A stretch of 64,000 nucleotides of DNA from Tous-C4FEB sp044356555 (lineage in GTDB: Bacteria; Verrucomicrobiota; Verrucomicrobiia; Opitutales; Opitutaceae): positions 61,437 through 125,436 of the forward strand of contig JBIKWB010000015.1 in assembly GCA_044356555.1 (NCBI GenBank), read 5' to 3'. The position numbers were made by a program, and so were the translations under genes. Below are positions 16,102 to 22,911 of this stretch, piece after piece (position 1 is the stretch's first letter; every line of letters starts with the position of its first letter). A model generated the notes under the pieces. That model was not told where the DNA came from. It worked only from the letters and a program-made list of their open reading frames with translations, and did no database searches.

Positions 16102-17271
16102 TTAAATGCCGTCGCCGGCGGTGAGCGCCAGTTCTACGTCGAGCGGGCGGCGCGAGTTTTCGGTGGCGTAGGCCTCCATGAAATCGTTCCAAGGCGGAGC
16201 ATCGGCAAAGTAGACTTGAGCGGGGCGGCTCGCGGTGACGCTCACGTGGCGGGCGATCGGGAGGTTGATGATGTAGCCGAGATTGTCGGGGTTGTAGTCG
16301 AGCGGCTGCGTCTGGCCGGTCTCCGTGTGGGCCCGCGCGAGCAAGGTGTAATCGCCGGCGGCGCCGACGGTCCAGCGCGTCTCCCATTGGCACCAGCAAT
16401 ACGGCTGCCGGATGCCCTTGAGCTGGGCGGCTTGCCAAGTCCGGCCGCCGTCGGAGGAGACGTCGACGCCCGCGATCTTTTCTTCGCCGGCCCAGGCCAG
16501 ACCGGCCACGAGGTGGCGGCCCAAACCCAACTGCGCGCCCTCGGGCGGCTGGAGGATGGCGCTCTTCACGGCACTCGCGCCGATCGGCTGGCGGACTTTT
16601 CCGCCGGGGCCCGGGCGATTCACGGAGTATTTGGTGGTTTGGAAAAAGCCCGGGTAGGCGTGGTCGATCACGCGCATGGCGCGCAGCCACTTCACGGATG
16701 CGACGCCATAATGACCCGGCACGAAGAGCCGCATGGGCGCGCCGTGGTTCGGCTCCAGCCACTCGCCGTTCATGCGCAGGGCGATGATCGTGTCGGGATG
16801 CAGGGCCTTAGCGAGGGGCAGGCTGCGGGAGAAATTCATGGCGTGGCCGTGCTCTTCGCCGTGGTCGGCGCCCTCGAAGACGACTTCCTTCGCGCCGGCG
16901 GCGAGGCCGGCCGGTTCGAGCAAAGTGCGGAGCGGCACGCCGCTCCACTCGGCGTTGCCGATCGCGCCGGCGCCCCATTGCACGCCCTCCGCGCGTTCGC
17001 GCAGAAACGAACGCCCGTTGCCGGCGCATTCGACGGTCGCGAACACGGTGTGTTGCGGCAACGCGGCCAGCTCGGCGAACGTCCAAGCGGTGGGGCGGGC
17101 GACCAAGCCGTCCAACGTGCAGGTCCACGCGGCGGCGTCGGCGGCGACGGGCGGTTCAAAGTGGTTCCGCACGAAAAAGAGCCGGTTCGGGGTGACCCAG
17201 CCGGCGGAGTTGTCGAGGGGCGTTTCGCTGTTCTCCGGGGACGCCGTGACGATTTTTCGTTGGGGATTCAT
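16102..17271 (-). CDS. Sulfite-oxidase-family molybdopterin protein
   Basis: 389 residues. The oxidoreductase molybdopterin-binding domain is recognisable by TVECAGNGRSFL (the Cys is the expected Mo ligand), GAIGNAEWSGVPLRTLLE, and LRMNGEWLEPNHGAPMRLFVPGHYGVASVKWL. A C-terminal Mo-co dimerisation domain follows (AGVDVSSDGGRTWQAA, WCQWE). Probably oxidises sulfite or a related small substrate. No clear signal peptide or Tat motif is seen, so location is uncertain. The start at 17271 is chosen because the longer frame upstream is low-complexity. No partner cytochrome is adjacent. Confidence 0.85.
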   Translation of the reverse strand: MNPQRKIVTASPENSETPLDNSAGWVTPNRLFFVRNHFEPPVAADAAAWTCTLDGLVARPTAWTFAELAALPQHTVFATVECAGNGRSFLRERAEGVQWGAGAIGNAEWSGVPLRTLLEPAGLAAGAKEVVFEGADHGEEHGHAMNFSRSLPLAKALHPDTIIALRMNGEWLEPNHGAPMRLFVPGHYGVASVKWLRAMRVIDHAYPGFFQTTKYSVNRPGPGGKVRQPIGASAVKSAILQPPEGAQLGLGRHLVAGLAWAGEEKIAGVDVSSDGGRTWQAAQLKGIRQPYCWCQWETRWTVGAAGDYTLLARAHTETGQTQPLDYNPDNLGYIINLPIARHVSVTASRPAQVYFADAPPWNDFMEAYATENSRRPLDVELALTAGDGI

Positions 17272-17555
17272 AGGAGGGACGCGCCCGAGCCGCGCCGGTG
17301 ATTCACACCGCAAGATCGCGCCGAATCGGGCAAGGCGGAAAGCGAAGGGGGAGGGCGCGAGGTTCAGAATCACGGACAAAGACGTTCGAGCTACGCCGGG
17401 CCGCGGGACTGCTTTTATCGGGGTGCTGACGCCGAATTTGCCGACGCCACACGACACGATGCGACCGCCAGTCCTGAACTCGACCAGCGATTTTGCCGCG
17501 ATTGTAATTGTTGCTCGCCGAGACTTGGGACGCGCTGAGGCTCTGCCGTGCCTTA
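17272..17555. other. Intergenic region left of the IS element
   Basis: About 285 bp before the IS. No open frame with a recognisable domain, and joining its right end to the sequence right of the IS does not restore a gene I can identify. Confidence 0.5.
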
Positions 17556-17557
17556 TA

Positions 17558-18695
17558 CCAAACGCCGCTAGCTAATACACTTTAGGTTGGCGCGCCAGAG
17601 TTTACCTGATCTGCGAGCCAGGTGTGGATGAGGGAGGACACCGCAGCCGGGGTGGACCAAGGGCGCGCCGCGGCGGCGAGATGATCTTCGAGCCGGCGTA
17701 GCGAGGGATAGAGACGGTTGGCGACGGCGGCTTTGAGCAGGCCACCGAAGCGTTCGACCGGATTGAGCTCCGGGCAGTAGGGCGGCAGCGGCAACAGCCG
17801 CAGATTGGCCGGCAAGCGGACATCATCGACGGGCAAATGGAAGCCGGCCTGGTCGGCGATGACCACATGAAGCGCTGTGGGGTCGGAGTCGGCGATCTGG
17901 CGCAAAAAGAGCGCGTGGATGTCGCGGTCGATGGCCGGGGTGAACAGCAGTTCGGCGGCGTGCGCGCCATCCACTTCCAAGGCCTCGTGCAGGTAACCCC
18001 ATTGGTAACGCGTCGCGTAGGGCGCATGCACCCGCACGCCGCGGCGGCCCCAGACCCGGCGGATCACCGGCAACAGTCCGTAACGATGCTCGTCGAGCAC
18101 CCACACCCGCACGGGTTGCGCCGACGCCGGACCGGCTACCTCCTGCAACCGCGCGGGCAGTTCCGCTTTAAACTTGGCCGCTTTGACCGGATCCTTTTTC
18201 GCGTGCGACTTGCGCGGGACTTTTAGTTTCCCGCCCAATCGCCGCAAAACCTTGAGCGCCCCGCTCACGCTCAGTGCCTTGCGGGTGCGCTTTTTGATCC
18301 ACGCCTGCGCGTCCTTCGCCTGCCGGAACTGCCCCGCCTCCAGCCGCGCGATAAATTCTTCGGCCACCGCCCCTCGCACCGCCGGCCTCCGGGCCCCGGC
18401 CCAGTCCCGCGTGAGCAACTCGGCCACCCCGCCACGCTCCACCTTGTCCCGATAGTTGAAGACACTCTTGCGGCTTACCCCGGCGACTTTCGCGATCTGC
18501 TCCGTCGTCAGCTCATGCTGCGCAATCAGCCGCACCACCAGCAGTCGCTGCCGCGCCCACTCCGCCTGTGGCCGCTCCCATGCCGCTTCGATTTGCTTCA
18601 CCAATTCTTCTCCCAGCGGCGGTAATTTACGGGCCATCCTCTTTTCTTGCACGGATTCAGCCTGCTTGGGAAGCGTAAAAGCTAGCGGCTATTGG
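17558..18695. mobile_element. Complete IS630-family insertion sequence
   Basis: 1138 bp. Terminal inverted repeats: left CCAAACGCCGCTAGCT (17558-17573) and, read inward from the right end (18680-18695), CCAATAGCCGCTAGCT, 14 of 16 identical. TA dinucleotides flank both ends (17556-17557 and 18696-18697), the target duplication expected for IS630/Tc1-mariner elements. It carries one transposase gene on the minus strand. Intact ends and an intact gene suggest recent activity. Confidence 0.85.
17582..18652 (-). CDS. IS630-family transposase
   Basis: DDE transposase of 356 residues. An N-terminal HTH (LTTEQIAKVAGVSRKSVFNYRD, cited in part) is followed by the catalytic domain. Candidate DDE residues are Asp187 (VWVLDEHRYG), Asp267 (HVVIADQAGFH) and Glu300 (PYCPELNPVERFGG). 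The lysine-rich stretch 142-162 probably contacts DNA. An alternative start is Met6 (18637). The gene fills nearly all of the element and has no frameshift. Confidence 0.92.
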   Translation of the reverse strand: MQEKRMARKLPPLGEELVKQIEAAWERPQAEWARQRLLVVRLIAQHELTTEQIAKVAGVSRKSVFNYRDKVERGGVAELLTRDWAGARRPAVRGAVAEEFIARLEAGQFRQAKDAQAWIKKRTRKALSVSGALKVLRRLGGKLKVPRKSHAKKDPVKAAKFKAELPARLQEVAGPASAQPVRVWVLDEHRYGLLPVIRRVWGRRGVRVHAPYATRYQWGYLHEALEVDGAHAAELLFTPAIDRDIHALFLRQIADSDPTALHVVIADQAGFHLPVDDVRLPANLRLLPLPPYCPELNPVERFGGLLKAAVANRLYPSLRRLEDHLAAAARPWSTPAAVSSLIHTWLADQVNSGAPT

Positions 18696-18697
18696 TA

Positions 18698-18970
18698 TTA
18701 GTCTGGTCTACCCCAAGCCCCGAAGTCTGACTCTCTTTGGGCCGGCAAACTCAGCCCGTCTTTCAGTAGCGAAAAGTGGAGCCTGTCTCAATTTTCCGTT
18801 CCTGGAGCTGCTTCAGACTCCGAAAGCCATACCCGAATGTTCGCCAATTTCCGGTCGCACCAAAAACCCTTACCCAAAACAACAACACGCTTGCCCACCC
18901 GAAGCTTCCATCTCTGCTCCCCCTATGTCACCCCGATCAGTAAGTCTATCGGGTAAGGCCGAATAACACT
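18698..18970. other. Intergenic region between IS and cassette
   Basis: Visibly less GC-rich than the surroundings and without a supported gene. Two adjacent hairpins lie at its right end: CCCGAT/ATCGGG with a 10-nt loop near 18930-18955, then GCCGAA/TTCGGC with an 8-nt loop ending at 18977. The second abuts the left boundary of the integron-type cassette. Confidence 0.5.
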
Positions 18971-18993
18971 GTTCGGCAAAGAAACGAATTCTC

Positions 18994-19269
18994 ATGAGCA
19001 CGTCCGAAGAGGTTTTGATTGATAGCGCGGTTAAGCTGGATGGTGAAAGCCTTCAGTCGATGCGAGCGTCCCAAAAAAAGTGGTTCATCGCAGCGATGAC
19101 CGCCGTCACTGCATATGCGATCGCTCTGGGCGCCGCCTCGCTTCAAAAGGAAAGCGGCGGGTTGATCGCCCTTTTTGCGATGCCTCTGATCGTCGTCGCT
19201 TTTCAAGCGGGACGACTTGCGGGAAGGGTCGAAGTTATTGAGCGGGTGCGCTCGTTAAATCGCCGATGA
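18994..19269 (+). CDS. Small two-TM membrane protein, integron-type cassette gene
   Basis: 91 residues, no recognised family. The first 28 residues are polar. TM1 is about 31-50 (WFIAAMTAVTAYAIALGAAS) and TM2 about 57-76 (LIALFAMPLIVVAFQAGR), with a basic C-terminal tail RVRSLNRR. The opposite-strand frame here is less plausible because this frame has a clear hydrophobic pattern. The gene is followed after 7 bp by a 59-bp attC-like site, and base composition is lower in GC than neighbours. Small membrane proteins of unknown function are common cassette cargo. Confidence 0.65.
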   Translation: MSTSEEVLIDSAVKLDGESLQSMRASQKKWFIAAMTAVTAYAIALGAASLQKESGGLIALFAMPLIVVAFQAGRLAGRVEVIERVRSLNRR

Positions 19270-19276
19270 GAGCAGA

Positions 19277-19335
19277 GCCGAACCAAACGCTAGAGCCAAC
19301 CGCCGCAGCCGCGTGGCTGATCTTAACCGTTGGGC
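19277..19335 (+). other. attC-like 59-base element
   Basis: Begins GCCGAAC (R''-like core), ends GTTGGGC (R' core, fits GTTRRRY) and is exactly 59 bp long. The first part, GAACCAAACGCTAGAGCCAA, encodes the NQTLEPT peptide, which I recall from proteins annotated across cassette junctions. An inner hairpin CAGCC-GCGT-GGCTG and the string CTTAACC before the right core match typical attC layout. A GTTCGGC at 18971-18977 could be the left junction, giving a cassette of 18972-19329. No integrase gene is in the window. Confidence 0.6.
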
Positions 19336-19336
19336 G

Positions 19337-19393
19337 AAGATAGATGAAGCCGCCCTTATTCGGGACATAGGTGATGTCGGCGGCCCAGATCTG
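19337..19393 (-). pseudogene. Remnant of IS3-family transposase (orfB)
   Basis: The minus strand encodes QIWAADITYVPNKGGFIYL, the conserved segment around the first catalytic Asp of IS3-family DDE transposases (family pattern xVWAxDITYIPxxxGFxYL). Only about 19 codons survive. The left end of the fragment touches the attC-like site and the right end runs into the first DUF1343 3' fragment, so both neighbours cut it. Confidence 0.6.
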
Positions 19394-19420
19394 ACCCCGC
19401 CCCGCACTTCGAAGGAGCGG

Positions 19421-19555
19421 TCAGCGGTAGAGCCAGTAGCGTCTGCTCTCGTTCTGGTCGATGCGGGCGCCGTCGCGTTGGAGGGCGCGGACGAAGGCTT
19501 CGCTGCCGAGGTGGCGGATGAAGCCGTTGACTTCGCCGGGTCTCGTGGCGGCGAT
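19421..19555 (-). pseudogene. DUF1343 3'-end fragment, copy 1
   Basis: Encodes PGEVNGFIRHLGSEAFVRAL, QRDGARID and the terminal RYWLYR of the intact DUF1343 gene (21499-22884), in the same orientation. Relative to the intact gene it lacks 45 nt (15 codons) just before RYWLYR. Similarity also runs a few bases past the stop (GTCAGCGG preceded by GGAGC). No upstream part of the gene is present. Confidence 0.85.
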
Positions 19556-19630
19556 GATTTCGAACGGCAGACTCGGGCCCCGTTTGGTTTCAGCTCTTGC
19601 GTCACGTGACCCGGGATTTAGGTTTCGCGC

Positions 19631-19834
19631 ATGAGTATTGAGGTCCTGAAACAAGAACTCGCCGGTCTGGCGCCGGCCGACCGGTCTCGGATCATGGCGT
19701 TTCTTTTGTCGCTTCAGGATGGTCAGGATGCCGCCTACCGCGGGGTGCTCGCAGGGAAGATCGATGATCGGGATCCCAAGCGCTGGGTTTCCATCGACGA
19801 ACTCGATCGTCGTCTGGCGGCTAAACAAGACTGA
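19631..19834 (+). CDS. RelB-type antitoxin component
   Basis: 67 residues: MSIEVLKQELAGLAPADRS, a short helical N-terminus, then RDPKRWVSIDELDRRLAAKQ, a helical tail typical of addiction-module antitoxins that wrap the toxin. It is followed by a RelE/ParE toxin gene after 9 bp. Probably neutralises the toxin and autoregulates. Flanked by two DUF1343 3' fragments. Confidence 0.7.
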   Translation: MSIEVLKQELAGLAPADRSRIMAFLLSLQDGQDAAYRGVLAGKIDDRDPKRWVSIDELDRRLAAKQD

Positions 19835-19843
19835 GCGGCAGAT

Positions 19844-20107
19844 ATGGCCCTGTTCCGGCTGCTCATCGATTACGACGTGGTCGTATACCTGGAAGGGCTC
19901 TCAAAGACCGATCGGCGCGCGATCCGAGACCGACTGGTTGAAATTCGCGATTTTCCCGCTCATCGATCGGATTACGTCGAGCACGATGCCGTCGGGCGGG
20001 AGGTGGCGATCAACATCTGCGGCGCGTTTGCGATCAAGTTCTGGGTGGATCACGCCGACCAGCAGATCAAAATTCTCGACGTCCATCCGGCTGACCGGAG
20101 GCGCTAG
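19844..20107 (+). CDS. RelE/ParE-family toxin
   Basis: 87 residues with the RelE/ParE layout: FRLLIDYDVVVYLEGLSKTDRRAI (cited in part), RLVEIRDFP, then IKFWVDHADQQIKILDVHP, the last beta strands. This fold includes mRNA interferases and gyrase poisons; the sequence does not decide which. It pairs with the antitoxin upstream in the usual antitoxin-first order. Confidence 0.8.
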   Translation: MALFRLLIDYDVVVYLEGLSKTDRRAIRDRLVEIRDFPAHRSDYVEHDAVGREVAINICGAFAIKFWVDHADQQIKILDVHPADRRR

Positions 20108-20309
20108 AAGCCTCCGAGCCGTTTACCCGTCTGCTTTTTTTCCGGAGAGGTGTTTCCCGAGTAGCCAACTGTGCGGCTCGACCGTGCGGTCGACAGCAGT
20201 CGAGCGGGCGTGGTGGCGTCGGCGTTCGGCCCCCGATCCCTCAGAGACGTTTCCTCATTGGGCAAAACAACGGTGTGCAGCTCCCGCCGCCGGCCGCGGC
20301 GGGCCGGGC
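20108..20309. other. Spacer between RelE-type toxin and DUF1343 fragment 2
   Basis: About 200 bp without a supported gene. It includes the palindrome CGACCGTGCGGTCG near 20178-20191 and a GC-rich CCGGCCGCGGCGGGCC stretch just before the fragment. Confidence 0.45.
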
Positions 20310-20621
20310 CTATTTGTAGAGCCAGTAGCGTTTGCTCTGCTCTTGATAGACGCGGGCCTGTTCGCGCCATTGTTTTAGCCGGAATACGAGGTCGATGCGG
20401 GCGCCGTCGCGTGGGAGGGCGCGCACGAAGGCTTCGCTGCCGACGTGGCGGATGAAGCCGTTGACCTCGCCGGGCTTCGCGGCGGCGAACGGGTTCTTCG
20501 GCACCCGTTTGCAGGCGAGGGGCATCAGGTGGAAACCCAACTTAGTCGGCTGCTACTCGTCGAATTCGGCGATTTCGGTGAAGAGGCCGATGGCCACTTT
20601 TGGGATCGTGGTCCGGTAGCT
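20310..20621 (-). pseudogene. DUF1343 3'-end fragment, copy 2
   Basis: Encodes the last roughly 100 residues of the DUF1343 protein, ending RYWLYK then TAG. It keeps PKNPFAAAKPGEVNGFIRH and LKQWREQARVYQEQSK. A TAG at 20553-20555 replaces the Trp of FDAWQPTELGF, and several codons are missing near the upstream end (SYRTTIPK against RFRTISVPNTKTGK). Its upstream border coincides exactly with the stop codon of the PIN toxin gene at 20622. Same orientation as copy 1 and the intact gene. Confidence 0.9.
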
Positions 20622-21059
20622 TTACGGGCCGACGTTCAGCCGAAGCGTGGTGGCCAGCTTCCGTTGGTTCGCGTCGAACGATAGAAAGCAGGTCGCATTT
20701 AGCAGCCGGGCGGTGGCGACGTGCAGAATATCGAATGAGCGGTGCCCGCCGTTCATGGTATGAAGCCCGGAAATCCGCGAAGCCTCGTTCACAATGGCGG
20801 TCACATCGCAGGAAGCCGGCTGTAGGTGGCCGCTGCTGAAATCGGCCTCGAATGCGGCGAGGGAGGCGAGTGCGTCGGCTCGGGAGATGGCTTGGCGAAA
20901 GGCGGCGAAACGAATCGCGTTACCCAACTCATACCGCCCCAGCGTGGTGACCGTGAGCGGCAGCTGGGTTTGTTGCACCCAGCGTTTTGCTGCGGGCGTG
21001 TGCGCGTCGTTACCGAACAGCGAAAAGAGAAAACTCGTGTCGGCGACTGCGGTGGCCAT
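20622..21059 (-). CDS. PIN-domain toxin (VapC-like)
   Basis: 145 residues. PIN acidic residues are visible in VADTSFLFSLF (Asp7), RYELGNAIR (Glu), and HRSFDILHVATA with FLSFDANQRKLA (Asp pair), so the metal site is complete. Predicted ribonuclease. It starts 1 bp after the antitoxin stop. Its own stop abuts DUF1343 fragment 2, showing that the module and fragment arrived or recombined together. Confidence 0.85.
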   Translation of the reverse strand: MATAVADTSFLFSLFGNDAHTPAAKRWVQQTQLPLTVTTLGRYELGNAIRFAAFRQAISRADALASLAAFEADFSSGHLQPASCDVTAIVNEASRISGLHTMNGGHRSFDILHVATARLLNATCFLSFDANQRKLATTLRLNVGP

Positions 21060-21060
21060 G

Positions 21061-21306
21061 TCAGTGGCCCTGGCTTTCGGTCAGAATCGCGCCGCTTTCG
21101 GCGGCCGTCAGGCTGGTGGACCACACCCGGCGGCTGAGCGCGGCGCTCTGCGACCAATCAACCTGTGTCGCCTTGGCGGTGGAAGGCGGCACGACCTTTG
21201 CCACGATTTTGCCCCGGCGCGTCACGTCGACTTCTTCGCCTTTGGCCACCCACTTGAGCACCTTGGAATAGTTGTTCCGCAGCTCGCGCACCGTGGTCGT
21301 CTTCAT
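21061..21306 (-). CDS. Phd/YefM-type antitoxin
   Basis: 81 residues from the ATG at 21306: MKTTTVRELRNNYSKVLKWV then GEEVDVTRRGKIVAKVVPP, the standard Phd/YefM fold that binds DNA and represses the operon. A longer upstream frame exists but adds only low-complexity residues. The disordered C-terminus (VWSTSLTAAESGAILTESQG) would inhibit the PIN toxin. Confidence 0.85.
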   Translation of the reverse strand: MKTTTVRELRNNYSKVLKWVAKGEEVDVTRRGKIVAKVVPPSTAKATQVDWSQSAALSRRVWSTSLTAAESGAILTESQGH

Positions 21307-21498
21307 GTGCGACAAAATGTAGCACAACGGATGCGTGTCAATCGGGGAGGCGAACCGTCGGCAGGGTATTGCCAGCGGTGATCGGGCGGACGTTGGCGAG
21401 GCAGAAATCACGCCACGATGCTCAGGTTGCGCCGGGGAGTACGACGGGGTGCTGGGCGGCGGGGTTCGGCGATCCCGCCCCTCATTTATACGGAGCCG

Positions 21499-22884
21499 TC
21501 AGCGGTAGAGCCAGTAGCGCTTGCTCTGCTCTTGATAGACGCGGGCCTGTTCGCGCCATTGTTTTAGCCAGAAATCGAGGTCGATGCGGGCGCCGTCACG
21601 TTGGAGGGCGCGGACGAAGGCTTCGCTGCCGAGGTGGCGGATGAAGCCGTTGACTTCGCCGGGCTTCGCGGCGGCGAACGGGTTCTTCGGCTCCAGTTTG
21701 CAGGCGAGGCGCATGAGCTGAAAACCAAGCTCGGTGGGCTGCCAGGCGTCGAAATCGGCGATCTCGGTGTAGAGGCCGACGGCGGGTTTGCCGGTCTTGG
21801 TGTTGGGCACGCTGATGGTGCGGAAGCGAACTCCGGCGACCGGGAGGGCGCGGAGTTCTTTTTCGAGCGCCTCGCGGGGCGTGGTTTTGTGGGACACGCC
21901 GCGGAAGATATGTTCGGAGCCGACGCCGCTGCGGAAGCCGCCGAGGTAGGTGCCGAGGCCGGTCATCGGGTAGCCGATCACGGCGGCGTAATCTTGGATG
22001 CCGCCGGACGTGGGCACCCAAGTGAGCCCGGTTTCGGGCCAGCGCATCGAGCGCGTCCACCCGCGCATGGGGATGACGGTGAGTTTGCCGGCGGCGCGTT
22101 GGGCTGGGGTAACGTCGATGCCGCCGGGGGCTTGGGCTTCGCGGGCGAGTCGGGCGAGTTCGCCTATGGTGAGACCGTGCACGTAGGGGACGCGAAAGGC
22201 GCCAACGTAGCTCATCCATTTGGCGTCGAGCGGCGGACCGTCGACTTTGAGGCCGCCGAGGGGATTGGGGCGGTCGAGCACGATGAGTTCCTTGCCGTTT
22301 TCGAAGCAGGCTTCGAGGGCGAGTTTCATCGCGCTGGTGAAGGTGTAGCTGCGTGTGCCGATGTCCTGGAGATCCACGACGAGGGCATCGATGTCTTTGA
22401 GCTGGGCGGGGGAGGCTTTGAAGCTTTTGCCTTTGTAGGCGACGCCGCTGTAGAGCGAATAGACCATGAGGCCGGTGCGCGGGTCGATCTGGTCGGGGTA
22501 TTTTTTCTCGGCGGGGAGCGCGCCGTAGACGCCGTGTTCTCCCGCGTAGAGAGCGACGAGTTTGACGCCGGGGGCGCGTCGAAGGACGTCGACCGTGCTG
22601 ACGCCGTTGCGATTGACGCCGGCGGGGTGGGTGAGGAGGCCGAGACGTTTCCCGCGGACGGCGGCAAAACCGTCGGCCTCGAGCACGTCGATGCCGAGCA
22701 TCACGCGGGGTGCGGGATCGGCGCGCGGCGGGGTGAAGTAGACGCGGGCCGGTGGGTTGGCGGGCGCGGCGGTGGGGCGGGCCGGCGGAGCGGCGGGAGT
22801 GGCGGCGCAACCGAAGAGGCCGAAGGTAGCCGTCGCGAGGGCGACTAAGAATCGGACGGCAGAAACGCGCTCGGGGACGGCCAT
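21499..22884 (-). CDS. DUF1343 lipoprotein, NamZ-like exo-N-acetylmuramidase
   Basis: 461 residues with a lipoprotein signal (LFGC, Cys26). Core motifs are GKRLGLLTHPAGVNRNG, ALYAGEHGVYG, DIDALVVDLQDIGTRSYTF, ELIVLDRPNPLGG and MRWPETGLTWVPTSGG. The family (GH171, NamZ) releases MurNAc from peptidoglycan fragments. It lies 27 bp downstream of glycerate kinase. Its 3' end is duplicated twice next to toxin-antitoxin genes. Family secure, substrate inferred from the founding member. Confidence 0.85.
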   Translation of the reverse strand: MAVPERVSAVRFLVALATATFGLFGCAATPAAPPARPTAAPANPPARVYFTPPRADPAPRVMLGIDVLEADGFAAVRGKRLGLLTHPAGVNRNGVSTVDVLRRAPGVKLVALYAGEHGVYGALPAEKKYPDQIDPRTGLMVYSLYSGVAYKGKSFKASPAQLKDIDALVVDLQDIGTRSYTFTSAMKLALEACFENGKELIVLDRPNPLGGLKVDGPPLDAKWMSYVGAFRVPYVHGLTIGELARLAREAQAPGGIDVTPAQRAAGKLTVIPMRGWTRSMRWPETGLTWVPTSGGIQDYAAVIGYPMTGLGTYLGGFRSGVGSEHIFRGVSHKTTPREALEKELRALPVAGVRFRTISVPNTKTGKPAVGLYTEIADFDAWQPTELGFQLMRLACKLEPKNPFAAAKPGEVNGFIRHLGSEAFVRALQRDGARIDLDFWLKQWREQARVYQEQSKRYWLYR

Positions 22885-22911
22885 GGGTTGCGTAACCGTT
22901 GCGTAGGGTGC

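Noticed and set aside
18930..18977. Double hairpin considered as a full attC or attI site left of the cassette
   Set aside because: GTTCGGC deviates from GTTRRRY at one position and the arms are too short for an attC fold; kept only as a possible left junction.
19421..19828. 135-codon minus-strand frame ending in the DUF1343 fragment
   Set aside because: Its N-terminal half is the antisense of the RelB-type antitoxin and its C-terminal half is the pseudogene fragment; not a real fusion gene.
22880..22911. Direct repeat GTTGCGTA in the spacer between glycerate kinase and DUF1343
   Set aside because: Two 8-mers only, no symmetry and no second occurrence at other promoters; too weak to call.
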